Assembly (NCBI GenBank): GCA_963576565.1
Contig: OY755038.1
Span: 65,004,908 to 65,068,907 of the forward strand
Length of the DNA: 64,000 nucleotides
From: Aspidapion aeneum
Lineage: Eukaryota > Arthropoda > Insecta > Coleoptera > Brentidae
Reading direction: 5' to 3'
Translations under genes and position numbers: made by a program
In this document: piece after piece, positions 49,315-60,609 of the stretch
Numbering within the stretch: position 1 is the first letter of the stretch
Layout of the letters: each line of letters starts with the position of its first letter
The notes under the pieces: generated by a model
What the model saw: only the letters and a program-made list of their open reading frames with translations
What the model was told of the DNA's origin: nothing
The model's database searches: none

Positions 49315-50005
49315 TACAGGGTATTAATAAAGTATGTCGCCAAACATCAGAGGATGATTTTTTAGTGATTGTAATAAAAAACTTTGAATAAACATGGTTC
49401 TGCCAATGTTTATAGTTTTTGAGATACACACTTTATTTTTTTTTCTTTATAGCTCGTGCAGAATATCTGTAACCCTGCTTAATAACATTAAAATTTAAAA
49501 AGTCACTACATTACATTATTTTAATTTTATGGGAGTTTTATGTAATTTCTGAATAGCAATAGAAGATACAAATTATTTTTTTGTCTTTTTTCTCAAAAAC
49601 GGTTAGAGATAAAAATTGCAAGAAAACAACATATTTCCGAATAAAAGAAGGAATTATTTCTATATTTTTAAATCTGCCAGCAACCACAGCCCTGCAAAAT
49701 AGTTCTGGGAAAAAATGGGGCATGACCCGGAAAAAATACCATTCTGTAGTTTTTTCCTTATATTTGTTACCTAGTGATATATGCCTTGTAGCGAAATACA
49801 CATTCCAGATTTGAGCTAAACATCTCTAAAACTGCACGAGTTATAAAGAAAAAACAAAAAAAATAAAAACAATTTATATATTTTTTTATATAACAATCTC
49901 GAAAACTAAGCATTGTAGACCCATGTTTATACAAAGTTTTTTTCTTAAAATCACTCAAAAAATAAGCCTCTGAAGTATGGCAACATAATTTATTAAAACC
50001 CTGTA
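49315..50005. mobile_element. 691-base TIR element with TACAGGG ends
   Basis: Ends TACAGGGTATTAATAAAGTA and TTTATTAAAACCCTGTA are inverted. The inverted match extends about 100 bases, with CATCAGAGG opposite CCTCTGAAG and CATGTTTATACAAAG opposite CTTTGAATAAACATGG. It is the larger relative of 2896-3131. No transposase. Confidence 0.75.
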
Positions 50006-50417
50006 TAAGCTTCGAAAATTGTTGAAAGGTAACATAACTTTACGGTGCTGTTTTGGTTGACACAGTCGAATAAAAATAAACAAGATAAAAAATATATGCA
50101 CTCTAACCGATTCACTATGGCATGGCATGGCGCGGCGGTTTTCGTTTGATTTATTCCGGGCTGCCTGGCCAACTATTCCGGATTCTCTACAACTTGCTTC
50201 CGGTTTTTAAATCGATCTACAACATTTTTAAGCTCCAGGCTGCAAAAATATAAAAGCAAATATCTATGCGTAAAGTGAAAGTAGGTCCAAGCCCACACTT
50301 TTAATAGAATGATTTATATCAAAATATAAAAAATTAAACCAATTTAAAAAATATATATTTCAAACTTTTTGGGTCCGCACTTTCAGATAGTAGGCTAAAA
50401 TAGCAGTTCTTTTTACC

Positions 50418-51253
50418 CAACTGCAGCACGGCGAAAGGAAGGGTATAAAGTTTTTCGATTGTTGTATGTATGTAAGTAAATATATTTGTGTCACGCTAGA
50501 GGCTAAACGGCTGAACCGATTTTGACAAAAATGTGTCGTTCAATTGCTACTGATCCCGAAGTTACTTCAGGCTATATTTTTTTAAACAGGAATTAACATG
50601 GTGGTATTCAGACGCTAATTTGTCACATGATGTAGGCTTTAAGGCATACAAATTTTCTAAATTTCAGGCGATTTTATTGAAATTTCTTTGATTACCCATT
50701 GCAAATGTCTTTTAATTTGCTGTAGTTACTTTGTAGTCCTCCCTTCTCCCCTTCTGCCATTCCCCCAGCCTATTCAAAAACTATATTCGCATAATTTTAT
50801 CAAATATAGAGCGATTTCAAAAATTCTTTCTGCATTCTTTCGCTTTCAGATTTTTTTCCAACACCATTTTACTAGTGCCCCCACCCCTCCCGCGTCACCC
50901 TCTCACCACTTCTCCATCCCTATTAGTAATAGTTATAGCTATAACTTTCACAAATATAAAGCGATTTCAAAAGTTCCTTCTGCACAGGCTTGAAGACTTT
51001 TTTTCGACATCATTTTACTAGATCCCTCCTCCATCTCTCCTCCACCACCTTCACTCAATGGAAGGTAACACTGTTCGCGTCCGTAAAAAATCTACACGTA
51101 CTTTTTGGGTAAAGCTAAATGAATTGTAAATGCATAGTGCATTTTATAACGCTGAATAAGGATTAAACCTAACAGTTGGAAATAAAAAAAAAATAAATAA
51201 AAAGAACACCCAACTGCTAAATTTACTTGCAACTACTAGTCGTAGTTGGGTAC
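50418..51253 (+). repeat. possible second Helentron-like family
   Basis: Begins ACCCAACTGCAGCACGGCG. A TATG-type microsatellite (TTGTATGTATGTAAGTAAAT) is followed by AACGGCTGAACCGATTTTGA, which resembles the core of the copies at 13688 and elsewhere. Two tandem units with GCGATTTCAAAA and CATTTTACTAG lie about 154 bases apart (near 50803 and 50957). It may end in the ACCCAACT...AGTTGGGT hairpin at 51209-51253. Confidence 0.45.
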
Positions 51254-51422
51254 AAAATTACCCAATAACCTGATTCATGAAAATACAAAACTGTATAATT
51301 TCGTAAGTGCGCTTTGGGCATCAAAACTAAAAGTTGAAGCATGTCGTACATTATAGGTATATCTATCAATTTTGTACTCAACTGCGACTAGTACTTACAA
51401 GGAAATTTAGCAGTTGGGTGAT
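51206..51422 (+). mobile_element. MITE with ACACCCAACTGC ends, copy 1
   Basis: Ends ACCCAACTGCTAAATTTACT and AAATTTAGCAGTTGGGT are inverted. The central block with CCAATAACCTGATTCATGAA is shared with the inverted copy at 52389-52597. Confidence 0.75.
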
Positions 51423-51731
51423 TATTTTTTATTATTTTTTTTTACAAAAATTCGTCTCCGGTGCCATTGATTCCGAAAAATAATTATCTGTTCAGAAAAT
51501 TTTAGCATTTTTTTTTTGATACACTTAGTTTTCTTTACGGCGCAATTTATTTTCGAAAAGTAATTTTTTTTATAATGCAATTTTTTTTCTGCTGCGGCTT
51601 TATTTTTGAATTTTTTTTTTCTGTAAGCGAAGTTTTTGCATTATATAGGTATTAAGCATGACACACAAGCCCCTCAAAATGACCCGGTTGGTTGCGCCCC
51701 TGATGGTAGTAGCTCTTTCTTTGCTTTACGG

Positions 51732-52294
51732 TAGAGGTGTTGATTTTCGTTACTTTTGAATACTCGTTACTAATCGTTTCTCGACTACTAAGTAATGATT
51801 TTATATGTTCGGTACTATCGTTACTTTGATTACTGTAACTGTATTCAATTCAATCATACAATTACTGCAAAATTCTCTGACTGTCGTTAATTCGAAGATC
51901 ATTTACTTGTAGGTATATTTTTGTTGTTGATATTATGGAAACAATCAATTGAAATTTTCAAAATGCGCACTGAAATTAAAAAAATAAAGAGAGGAATTAC
52001 GTAGGAACTGTTCTGTGTACAACTTTGTTTAAAAATCTACCTTACATACAAAGAAATACATACTTAAAATCTAAAAGCAAATAAAAATAGTTAGTTACTT
52101 AAATTATCATAGTCACTCCCTGATTTTGGATTTCCGACTTTCGAGTGATTATTGAATACTAAAATAGTCGAAGGAATCAAGGTGATCAAAGTAACGAAAG
52201 TGATCATTTAATTTTTGTATCGGTATTCGTTACTCCGTTATTTGTCGAGTAACGAGTACTCGAGTAACGAATAGTTACTTTTTCAACACATCTA
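51732..52294. mobile_element. hAT-type MITE
   Basis: Ends TAGAGGTGTTGATTTTCGTT and the complement TAGATGTGTTGAAAAAGTAA are inverted repeats rich in CGTTACT. The 8-base flanks CTTTACGG and CTTTAGGG differ at one position, as in an aged hAT target duplication. Confidence 0.75.
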
Positions 52295-52388
52295 CTTTAG
52301 GGCTTCTGCTATACAGTGAATATCGGTTATGAAATTGAACGGACCGCTCGGTAGTTATAACCCAGCGTCGTTATAGAGAAATAAAAAC

Positions 52389-52597
52389 ACCCAACAGCTA
52401 AATTTACTTGTAAGTACTAGTCGCAGTCGATTACAAAATTGATAGGTATACCTATAATGTACGACATGCTTCAACTTTTAGTTTTAATGCCCAAAACGCA
52501 ATTACGAAATTGTACAGTTTTGTATTTTCATGAATCAGGTTATTGGGTGGCTATATTATGTCCCAACTGCGTACAAGTAAATTTAGCAGTTGGGTGT
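52389..52597 (-). mobile_element. MITE with ACACCCAACTGC ends, copy 2
   Basis: Inverted relative of 51206-51422 with the same central block on the opposite strand and ACACCCAAC ends. Confidence 0.75.
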
Positions 52598-53179
52598 TTT
52601 TTTTTTATAAAAACATTAAAAAGGGTTTGTTCAAGTAAAAGTTACTCAAATTATAAATTTAATTTGTCAGTTGTGTTTCTGCATTTAAAAGCCAACATTT
52701 TCAGTTAATTTAGCGATTTATTGTAAGCGATGGTTTTTCTTGTTAATCATAGAAAAACAGTTTAAATACAGTTTAAATGTATGAAACCTTTTTATTTTTT
52801 TTTTAGTATTTCTTATGATCACTGTTAATATTTAGTTAAAAAATATTTTTTTTATTACTTTAGATCTAAATACATTTAATTAGATATTGTTCAACCCATT
52901 GATTTTATCAATATATGGTTTTCTTAAACTGAACCGAACCCTTTCTTCGCCACTAAGGGGTAGCTTTTTTTAAACTAATATTTACAAGCGTTCTTTCTCC
53001 CTCCTACTTAGATCAAATTTAGTTTTTATTTAAAATAAATGTGGATATACTAAACTTGATAATTCAAGAAAAATATATGTTTTTAACACTTCTCGATAAG
53101 GGTTAAATACAAGATTTTCGTTTTAATGAAACATTAACTATTAAATACTAATTAAATATTTGTTTCAAAAGTGATATAT
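52598..53179. other. AT-rich DNA, no gene recognised
   Basis: Nothing identifiable. Confidence 0.45.
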
Positions 53180-53315
53180 TTTTTTTTTATTGAGATGAGT
53201 CCCCAGATCAACCCTGCATACGCTCTGACCCGCAGCCCACGAGAAAGACCGGCCATGGCGCCTTATAAGCAAGTCGGCGGTCACGTGATCTTATGAGTCC
53301 CAGGATTCTTATTGT
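53180..53315 (-). other. GC-rich segment ending in an A tail (candidate SINE or retroposed RNA)
   Basis: In AT-rich surroundings the minus strand carries about 120 GC-rich bases (TAAGGCGCCATGGCCGG, CGTGGGCTGCGGGTCAGAGC) that end GGGGACTCATCTC followed by AATAAA and an A run. That arrangement looks like a retroposed transcript. I could not match it to a known RNA or gene. Confidence 0.35.
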
Positions 53316-53927
53316 ATTGCCTAATATATTATATGTTTTTACACAATTTAAATAAATTAACAAAAAAATTTTGTTCTTTTATAGGCAAAAATTGAAAAAA
53401 ATATTTTGCTGATATATGTGTTTATTATGGATAAAAGAACTGAATCTATAAAATAAAAAATTATACAAAATTTGCACTCTAATATCTTCAGGTACATATA
53501 TTAGGTACATAATATCGTTAGTAACATCAAATCTATACAAGTCTTTCAAAATTGGACATATCAAACCTAAGCTTTTAGTTTTTTAATTTTTCTTTGACTG
53601 TCATCATCTTTGAGTTCTTATTCAAAGATTTATTAGCAGACACTAAATCATTGTGCTTTTTAATAAAATTATTTAAAAAAACTTAACATGCCCTTAAACT
53701 AATTTTTTCAAGCTTTGACAATAGTTTTTCTCCACAAAAACACTCGCTAGAGTTATCTGAAGAAAAATTTTCAATATAAAACATTTCACAATAATTTATT
53801 AAAAAGAAATAAGTGATTTTGTGAATAAGTGAGATGGTTTTCCCATTCAATGAACTGAATGTAGTGGTCGTCAATAATTTTTTGAAAAATTACCCAGCAC
53901 AAAGTTTAATATCTATTTCAATAAAGT
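53316..53927. other. AT-rich DNA next to the BEL-1 insertion
   Basis: No feature seen. Confidence 0.45.
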
Positions 53928-53932
53928 GTAAG

Positions 53933-54323
53933 TGTGCGTGCAAGTGGTGAAAAATAATGGAATTTCCTTCGACAGGTCGCCGGTTTGGCTTTACAAGCAC
54001 ATTTAAAAATAATTGTCGGTATTGACGATTGGAAATGGAAGTTTATATGAAAAGGCACCTACCTCGGACTCTCTTGCGGCTCCAGTCAACGTTTAAACGT
54101 CCAGTTTTTCACCTCAAAATTCACTTTTTCGGGAACGTGGTTTGTCTAGTGTCTTGTTGTGACGGTGGTTCTTTGCGCACTTACTCGGCGCTGCTTGTCC
54201 TCCCACGTGTGCGGTGCCGTGAAAACCCATATGCATATGTAAGAGCGCGAAAATTTAAATTATTTTAAACGCGCAAAAAAGGAAAAGAAAATTAAAATAG
54301 GAAATTCATTGCTTGCACCAACA
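53933..54323 (-). repeat. BEL-1 3' LTR
   Basis: 391 bases, TG...CA ends, matching 60610-61019 except for a gap of 19 bases and a few substitutions. On the minus strand it lies downstream of the pol end, and the short purine-rich stretch GGCCGGAAAA precedes it. Confidence 0.94.
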
Positions 54324-54490
54324 TTTTCCGGCCGCCAAAACACGTGTGTTTTTACTTAGTTAAGAAAAGGAAAGGAAAAAAAAATTAAACAATATTCGCC
54401 CATTAGCGATTAAACGATACAATTTAACATTAACCCAAATATGCATTAAATTATGCATGTAAATTAAAATTAAAAGAAAAGAAAAAATAC

Positions 54491-57400
54491 TTAGAAAAAA
54501 TTAAGAAAGAAAAAGAAAATTTTGCCATATGCGTCGGGCATAGGCAAAGGACATAGTTTCACTACTGGTCGACGATATGTTCCTGTAGCTGTTTTAACGG
54601 TCACAACACGAATATGACCGTCTGAGCCAGGGTGTACGTCGACAAGTCGCCCAACAGCCCATTGCAATGGCGGTTTTTGTTCATTCTTTACCACGACTAG
54701 AGTATTTAGTTTAATATTGTTAGAAGCCTCTGTCCATTTAGAACGCTGTTGCAAGGTGTTTAGGTACTCCAAGTTCCAGCGTTTCCAAAAATCGGACTGG
54801 AGCCTTTGCACCAGCTGCCAGCGGGACAGGGTGTTCAACTTGGAATCAGAAAAATCGGGTTCTGGTACGGAATTCAACGGTTCCAGGGTAAGAAAATGAC
54901 CAGGGGTCAGTGGAAGAAAGTCGTTCGGATCCATACTTTGGGCATACAGAGGCCGGCTGTTTAGTATGGATTCGACCTGACACAAAAAAGTAAAAAACTC
55001 TTCATAGGTTAACCGTTGCTCACCTATTACACGTTTTAAATTTGCCTTGGTGGATTTAACTCCTGCCTCGGCTAGTCCGTTTAGGTGCGGACTACCAGGA
55101 CTTGAAAAATGCCAGGTAATTTTTAGACTGTGACATGCTTCCTGGGAGTACTGTTTGAGTAAACGATCAGCTCCCAAGAACGCGCTACCACAATCTGAGT
55201 AAATGTCAGAGATTCTTCCTCTTCTTGCCACAAAACTCTTAAAAGCCGCAAGAAAGGTAGTGGTGGAAATATCGGAGGTAAGTTCTAGGTGAACTGCCTT
55301 TGTTGCGGAGCAGACTAAGACAAGAATATAACCTTTGGATACCTTTGCACCTCGGTACTTTCCCATTGTAATTGGAAAGGGACCACAATAATCTATGGCA
55401 ACATGTGAAAATGCCTTTACTTGAGAGATGCGTTGAGCAGGCAAGTTGCCCATGATTTGTACGGAAGGTTTAGGATTTAATCGATAGCATAAAATGCAAT
55501 GAGAAGTTATACTCTCGATTGCATAGCGAGGGGAAAGGATCCAAAATTGTTGTCTCAAGAGGTAATGCAACGTTTTTTGACCGGGATGACAGTACCTTTT
55601 GTGAGTGTACTCAATGACAAGCTGAGTAAGACGGTGAGAACGTGGTAAAAGTAAAGGGTGTTTTGCTGAATAAGAGAGTTCGGAAGAATGTGGTAATCGA
55701 CCCCCCACTCTTAAGCAGCCTTGTGTATCTAGAAAAAGTGAAAGTTTACGAAATTGTTTAGGAAGTAGCTTTGCGTCATTCAAACGTGAAATGAGATCAG
55801 CAAAGATGGAACGTTGAACATGCCGAACAAGAACAATAAGAGAATGTTGAAGTTTTACTTCGGTAATATTTTCGTTAGGATATTTAGATTTCTTTTCGGT
55901 AAGGCGAAAAATATAGGAAATTATGCGTTGAATTTTCTCTAGGGAAGAGTAACGAGAAAGAAAAGTATCAAGCATGTGTGGTTCAACTGTGCATGTTTGA
56001 AATACTGATTTGCGTTCTTCCAGAACAACCTCGTTTTCCGGAGGGTCTGGACAGCGAAAATCATCAGGCCAGCTCTCTTTTGGTAGCCTAAGAAAACAAG
56101 GACCTTCCCAATACAAGTCATGTTTGACAAGTTGATTAGGCATAAGACCGCGCGATGCACAGTCGGCTGGATTTAGCGCTGATGGAATATATTTCCAGGC
56201 CGTAGGAGAAATGGTTTCTTGAATGTGACAGATACGGTTTGCCACAAACGTGTTAAACCTGTGAGGTGAAGCCGCCAACCAGCATAGAACCACTTGGGAA
56301 TCACACCATGCACAGATTTGGTGAAAGTTAAGAATATCTGAATAAGTGTTTTGAATAAAGGAAACTAGGTCGCAAAGTAAAGTGGCACCAAGAAGCTCCA
56401 GTCGCGGAAGACTGACTGTTTTCACTGGTGCGACCTTAGATTTGGCCATTACAAGAAAGGTATGGATTTCTCCGGAAACTGACTCCATTCTGAAATAGAC
56501 CGTAGCCGCGTAACCTATCATAGAGGCGTCTGAAAAGCCGTGAAGTTCAATGCTACGGGGTTGATCAATGGAAAGGCGTCTAGGTAAATGAATATTTGAA
56601 AGATTTGGAAGTTCGGTTCGAAATTGATTCCAAACATTTACGATATGCGGAGGAGGCTGAGAATCCCAGTCCAGCTTCTCCTTCCACAGATCTTGCATGA
56701 GATGCTTAGCAAGTAAAGAAACGGGAGAACAGAAACCTAAGGGATCAAAAATTTTCATGATTTGAGATAAGGTACCTCGCTTGGTGCATGGTTTATCTTC
56801 TGGTACGACCAAGTAGGTAAACGAATCTGAGATAGGATTTCATTGGAGACCTAATATTTTTACAAAATTAGGTTCGGATTTGTCGAAACGAATGGACATT
56901 TGTGTTTCTGATTCTGAGAATGAGGAGAGAAGTTCCGGACTGTTGCTCGCCCATTTTTTAAGTTCAAACCCTCCTAGGCGCAACAGGGAGATCAACTCCG
57001 ACTGAAGTTCTTTGGCCGAGGCCACAGAATCCTGCCCAGTGAGCACGTCGTCGACGTAAATGTCTTTAAGAAGCACCTTGGAAGCATTAGGATACCTTTC
57101 AGACTCAAGTTTAGCTAGTTCTTGTATAGTACGAATAGCTAAGTAAGGTGATGACTTAAGTCCATAAACAACTGTTCTTAAGGAGTAGGTTTGGACAGGA
57201 TCATCCTCAGAAAATCTCCATAGAATATTTTGATAACGCGTGTGCTCAGGAATAATTAAAATCTGTCGGAACATTTTTACTATGTCAGTAACAAAGGCTA
57301 CAGCATGAATTCGAAAATTAAGTAGAATTTCACGGACATCATTTTGCAGTTTAGGACCTGCGCACAACGTCTCGTTGAGTGAGACACCTCTGGGACTACG

Positions 57401-57573
57401 TTGAGACCCATCAAAGACCACTCTTATCTTCCCAGTGTTCCAGACACTGTGATGAGGGATAAAGTAGGAATTAGTAGGAATTATCCAAGACATCTTTAGA
57501 TATAGGCGTAGGAATAGGTATCATGTGACCAGTGTCTAAATAATCTTGCATAAAATCTTTGTAAGCTTGATAA
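54491..57573 (-). pseudogene. BEL-1 pol: reverse transcriptase, RNase H, integrase
   Basis: The chain continues from gag-protease. The reverse transcriptase (57493-56840) shows FVTDIVKMFRQILI, LKSSPYLAIRTIQELA and the active site IYVDDVLTG. RNase H follows with HGFSDASMIGYAA, LPRLELLGATLL, WCDSQVVLCWL and IPSALNPADCASRG. Integrase has the zinc site (THKRYCHPGQKTLHYLL, HCILC) and the catalytic blocks AIDYCGPFP, YSDCGSAFLGADRLL and SPHLNGLAEAGVKSTK. It ends about 54491. Three lesions separate it from function: one extra base near 57577, a 10-base tandem duplication at 57463-57482, and a TGA replacing the conserved Trp of the LGLQW motif at about 56840. All catalytic residues that I can see are kept. 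Confidence 0.92.
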
Positions 57574-59856
57574 TTAGCTGTCTTTGAGAAGTCTAGCTTC
57601 CTGAAGCTTGAAACGTTTTAAAACGATTGGATAGGTGTCACCCAACTGGGGTTCTAAGTTTATGAAAGGTAATGGAACGACGAATCTACCTGATTCGTTG
57701 CGTGAAACTGATTGTGAAAATAATTTTTCGCACATAATATCCTCAGGACTGTGATGAACCTTATGTGGAACCTGCTCTATCTCCCAGAAGCGCTCTAGGC
57801 AGATATCCAGAGATGGTTCGATGGAAGTGTAACAGCTTATGAGTGATTGTGGATTTTGTTGCTTTGAAGTTTCAACTTTACCAATCAGCACATAGCCAAA
57901 GATGCTATTAAAAGCACTAGGTTGTCCACGCTCTCCGTGGATAACTCCCTCTTGTAAGAGATGCGGAAAAAGTTCACAACCTACTAGGACATTAATGGAA
58001 CTTGGTATATGGAAGTTTTGATCAGAAAGTTTGATATTGCGAATGTGATTCCACTTGCTCGAGTCGACAGCGCAAGAAGGAATCTCTGTACAAAGTTCTG
58101 GAAGTACTAAAGCCTCAAAATCAAAGGTAGGTCGTGCTTGACCTTGAGGTTTGATAAGACATTTCGTCTTACCTTTGGTATTGGAAGATGTCATTTGATT
58201 TAAGCCTTGAATAGAAGTAGAAAAGAAGCTTTTCGAAAGACCTAAACGATTTAGACATTTTTCTGAAATAAAGTTTGCCTCTGAGGCAGAATCGAGTAAG
58301 ATACGAACTGGTTGGTAATGTCCCCTTGAGTCTAACATGTCAACTACAACGGTAGAAAGTAGAAAAGTGGAATTTTTGGAAATCATTGTCGCATGACAGT
58401 TTGTGGAATGGCTTCCTGACATAGGGGTGCTATTGGAATTGGAAAGTGGAATATTAGCGTTCTCTGGAGGATAAGAATTAACACTCACAGAGGGCGCTAC
58501 TGGTTGTGGAACGTGAAGAAGACTGTGGTGCCTAGCTCCACACGTAAAGCAGTTGTAGGAGGAGGGGCAATTCACGGTCTGGTGAGCAAAATGTAAGCAA
58601 TTTTGACATAGATTCACCTGCCGAACATAACCCACCCTTTCCCGTGGACTTTTGTTTTGAAATTCGATACATTTCGATAATGCGTGATTCGAAGAACATA
58701 GGTAACATTTTATTTTTGGATTAAAAGTTCTGTTCTGATTATTTTGTGTTTGAGGGTTGCTGCGTTGATTGCTATTTTGTAAAGTATTTTGTTGATTTCT
58801 TGAATTTGAACTTTGATTTGAAATAGTTGTATTGAAAGCAGAAGGTGAATTAAAATTATTAAAACTGTTTCTCTGAAAACTGTTCTGTTGAGAATTACGC
58901 GTAGTTTGAGGTTGTCTAGGGGTTTGATTTTGCCTACTAAAACTGGGCATTTGCACTACAGATTCGAGCGCAACGCAATGATTTTCTATAAACGTGTAAA
59001 GATCAGTGTAGGACGGAATTTCTGAATTGTTTTTCTCTCTACTATAGTAAAGTTCGAAATCAGTCCTCATCTTGACTTCAAGTTTTGAGAGCATCATGTT
59101 AAAAGTAAGAAAGTCCCATTCTTTTGTAGGAAAACCAAGCTCATTTAAGATGGCTAGATTCTCAGAAAATGTATCCAACATGGAACGTAATTCTTTCCCA
59201 GAACTGGATTTAGTTGAAAGAAAGTTAATAGCATTCAAAGCGGTAATAGCAATAATTCGTTTATTTTGATACCTCTTTACTAAGGTTTCATACGCAATGT
59301 GATAATTGCTATCTGCGAGGGGAATGGTTTTTACTAGAGAAAGGGCTTCATTCAGAACAGAACTCCGCAATTGTTGAAATTTCTCTATATCACTTAAATC
59401 AGAATTTTGATGTACCATGACTTTAAATAAGTCAAACCAGTGTTGCCAGCTTTTATAATTACCACCGAAAATTGGCAACCTTGGTTGTGGAAATGATCTT
59501 GTATTTGACCTCTGAACAATATTTTGTTGGTTAGGGTTGCCTACGTAATTGACAGGGTTGGCCCTAAAAAGGTCGTAGTAAATACCCTTACATTCATAAT
59601 AAAGGTTGTCAAAGTCTTTTCTAGATTTATCCTGCTCGTCAAATGAAAGTTTAAACTCTTCGAGAGAGCCAATAATTTGGTTATGAAAATTATAGAATTG
59701 AGCATGACATTCTTCGACGTCTTCATATCTGGATTTAAACAAAAAGTGAAATGCTGTATCCGAGTTCACTTTCAAAGCTACCTCGTGAGCTTCCGCCATT
59801 TGGTTGAAGCTCAAAAGCCTTTTGTCGCAAAGTTTTTTCTGTTTTTGCGTAGACAT
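57574..59856 (-). CDS. BEL-1 Gag-protease polyprotein
   Basis: An open frame of 760 codons starts at an ATG in CAAAAATGTC context. Residues about 121-265 hold the DUF1759 capsid-like region (LPIFGGNYKSWQHWFDLF, LVKRYQNKRI). A Gln/Asn/Ser-rich linker follows. Three zinc-knuckle-like motifs then lie at about 381-396 (CYLCSSNHALSKC), 417-430 (CQNCLHFAHQTVNC) and 434-447 (CFTCGARHH). The retropepsin motif ILLDSASEANFI is near 519; the residue after DS is Ala rather than Gly. The frame ends at KDS* when a one-base insertion shifts it from pol. In BEL elements Gag and Pol are usually one chain. No internal stops. Confidence 0.93.
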   Translation of the reverse strand: MSTQKQKKLCDKRLLSFNQMAEAHEVALKVNSDTAFHFLFKSRYEDVEECHAQFYNFHNQIIGSLEEFKLSFDEQDKSRKDFDNLYYECKGIYYDLFRANPVNYVGNPNQQNIVQRSNTRSFPQPRLPIFGGNYKSWQHWFDLFKVMVHQNSDLSDIEKFQQLRSSVLNEALSLVKTIPLADSNYHIAYETLVKRYQNKRIIAITALNAINFLSTKSSSGKELRSMLDTFSENLAILNELGFPTKEWDFLTFNMMLSKLEVKMRTDFELYYSREKNNSEIPSYTDLYTFIENHCVALESVVQMPSFSRQNQTPRQPQTTRNSQQNSFQRNSFNNFNSPSAFNTTISNQSSNSRNQQNTLQNSNQRSNPQTQNNQNRTFNPKIKCYLCSSNHALSKCIEFQNKSPRERVGYVRQVNLCQNCLHFAHQTVNCPSSYNCFTCGARHHSLLHVPQPVAPSVSVNSYPPENANIPLSNSNSTPMSGSHSTNCHATMISKNSTFLLSTVVVDMLDSRGHYQPVRILLDSASEANFISEKCLNRLGLSKSFFSTSIQGLNQMTSSNTKGKTKCLIKPQGQARPTFDFEALVLPELCTEIPSCAVDSSKWNHIRNIKLSDQNFHIPSSINVLVGCELFPHLLQEGVIHGERGQPSAFNSIFGYVLIGKVETSKQQNPQSLISCYTSIEPSLDICLERFWEIEQVPHKVHHSPEDIMCEKLFSQSVSRNESGRFVVPLPFINLEPQLGDTYPIVLKRFKLQEARLLKDS

Positions 59857-60070
59857 TTTTGTTTTTGAAAGTTAATTTGTTTTTAAAATTACCCAAAAAA
59901 ATGCTTAAAATATAGCTTAAAATATAACCCGAATTTTAGCAAAAATTAAACAATTTTATTATTTTAATCTTATTAACTTTTTTTCGAAAATTTTGAAATG
60001 AAATGTTTGTAAGTTACAGACAAACTTATTTATTATTTGAACATATCCTTAAAAAAAACTTTTATATTTC

Positions 60071-60137
60071 ACCAAGGATTGAACCCCGCACCTCTCGATT
60101 CCAAGTCGCACACTCTGTGCATACGACTAGCGGTCCC
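60071..60137 (-). other. tRNA-like sequence in the BEL-1 leader
   Basis: On the minus strand GGTGCGGGGTTCAATCC resembles a T arm with B box. GCTAGTCGTATGC sits at the A-box position, and CGACTTGGAATCG forms an anticodon-arm-like hairpin. The acceptor stem is not convincing. It lies between the 5' LTR and gag, so it travels with the element. Confidence 0.4.
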
Positions 60138-60591
60138 GTCTGAAAGTTTCTAAGAAACCTCGGAATTCGAAGAAACAACGCGCGCAACGTGAGACCCTGG
60201 TGACGGCGACACTTGCACCTGCGCGTTAACGCGACACCTGTAAAATCGATAATTCAAGGAAAGTAGGTGGAAGAACCGCCTTAAAATTTTCACTTTCGGC
60301 GTATTGACGCCACTTTTACTGAAAATGTAATGAACAAAGCGATCAACTTTCTTTGATGAACTAGTAAACTATACGAAATATGTGCATTGGCTATAGTTAT
60401 TTTTGAAACGTAATGAAAACTTCGGTCGACTTTTAGGAAAATATGTCCAACCGGTGTGAATCAATTTCGTGATTACCGATAAGCCGACTCACTTTTGGAA
60501 ATGAAATTTTGAAAATATATGGAAATTTGGAATTTTTGTAGGAAATTGCTGAACCACAGGAGTCTAGGTAGTTTGAAAAACTATTAATTTG

Positions 60592-60604
60592 GAGAGAAGG
60601 ACCA
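60592..60604 (-). other. possible BEL-1 primer-binding site
   Basis: On the minus strand a TGGTCCTTCTCTCC-type sequence begins about five bases after the 5' LTR. TGG at this place is expected for complementarity to a tRNA 3' CCA. I could not assign the tRNA. Confidence 0.4.
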
Positions 60605-60609
60605 TTAAA

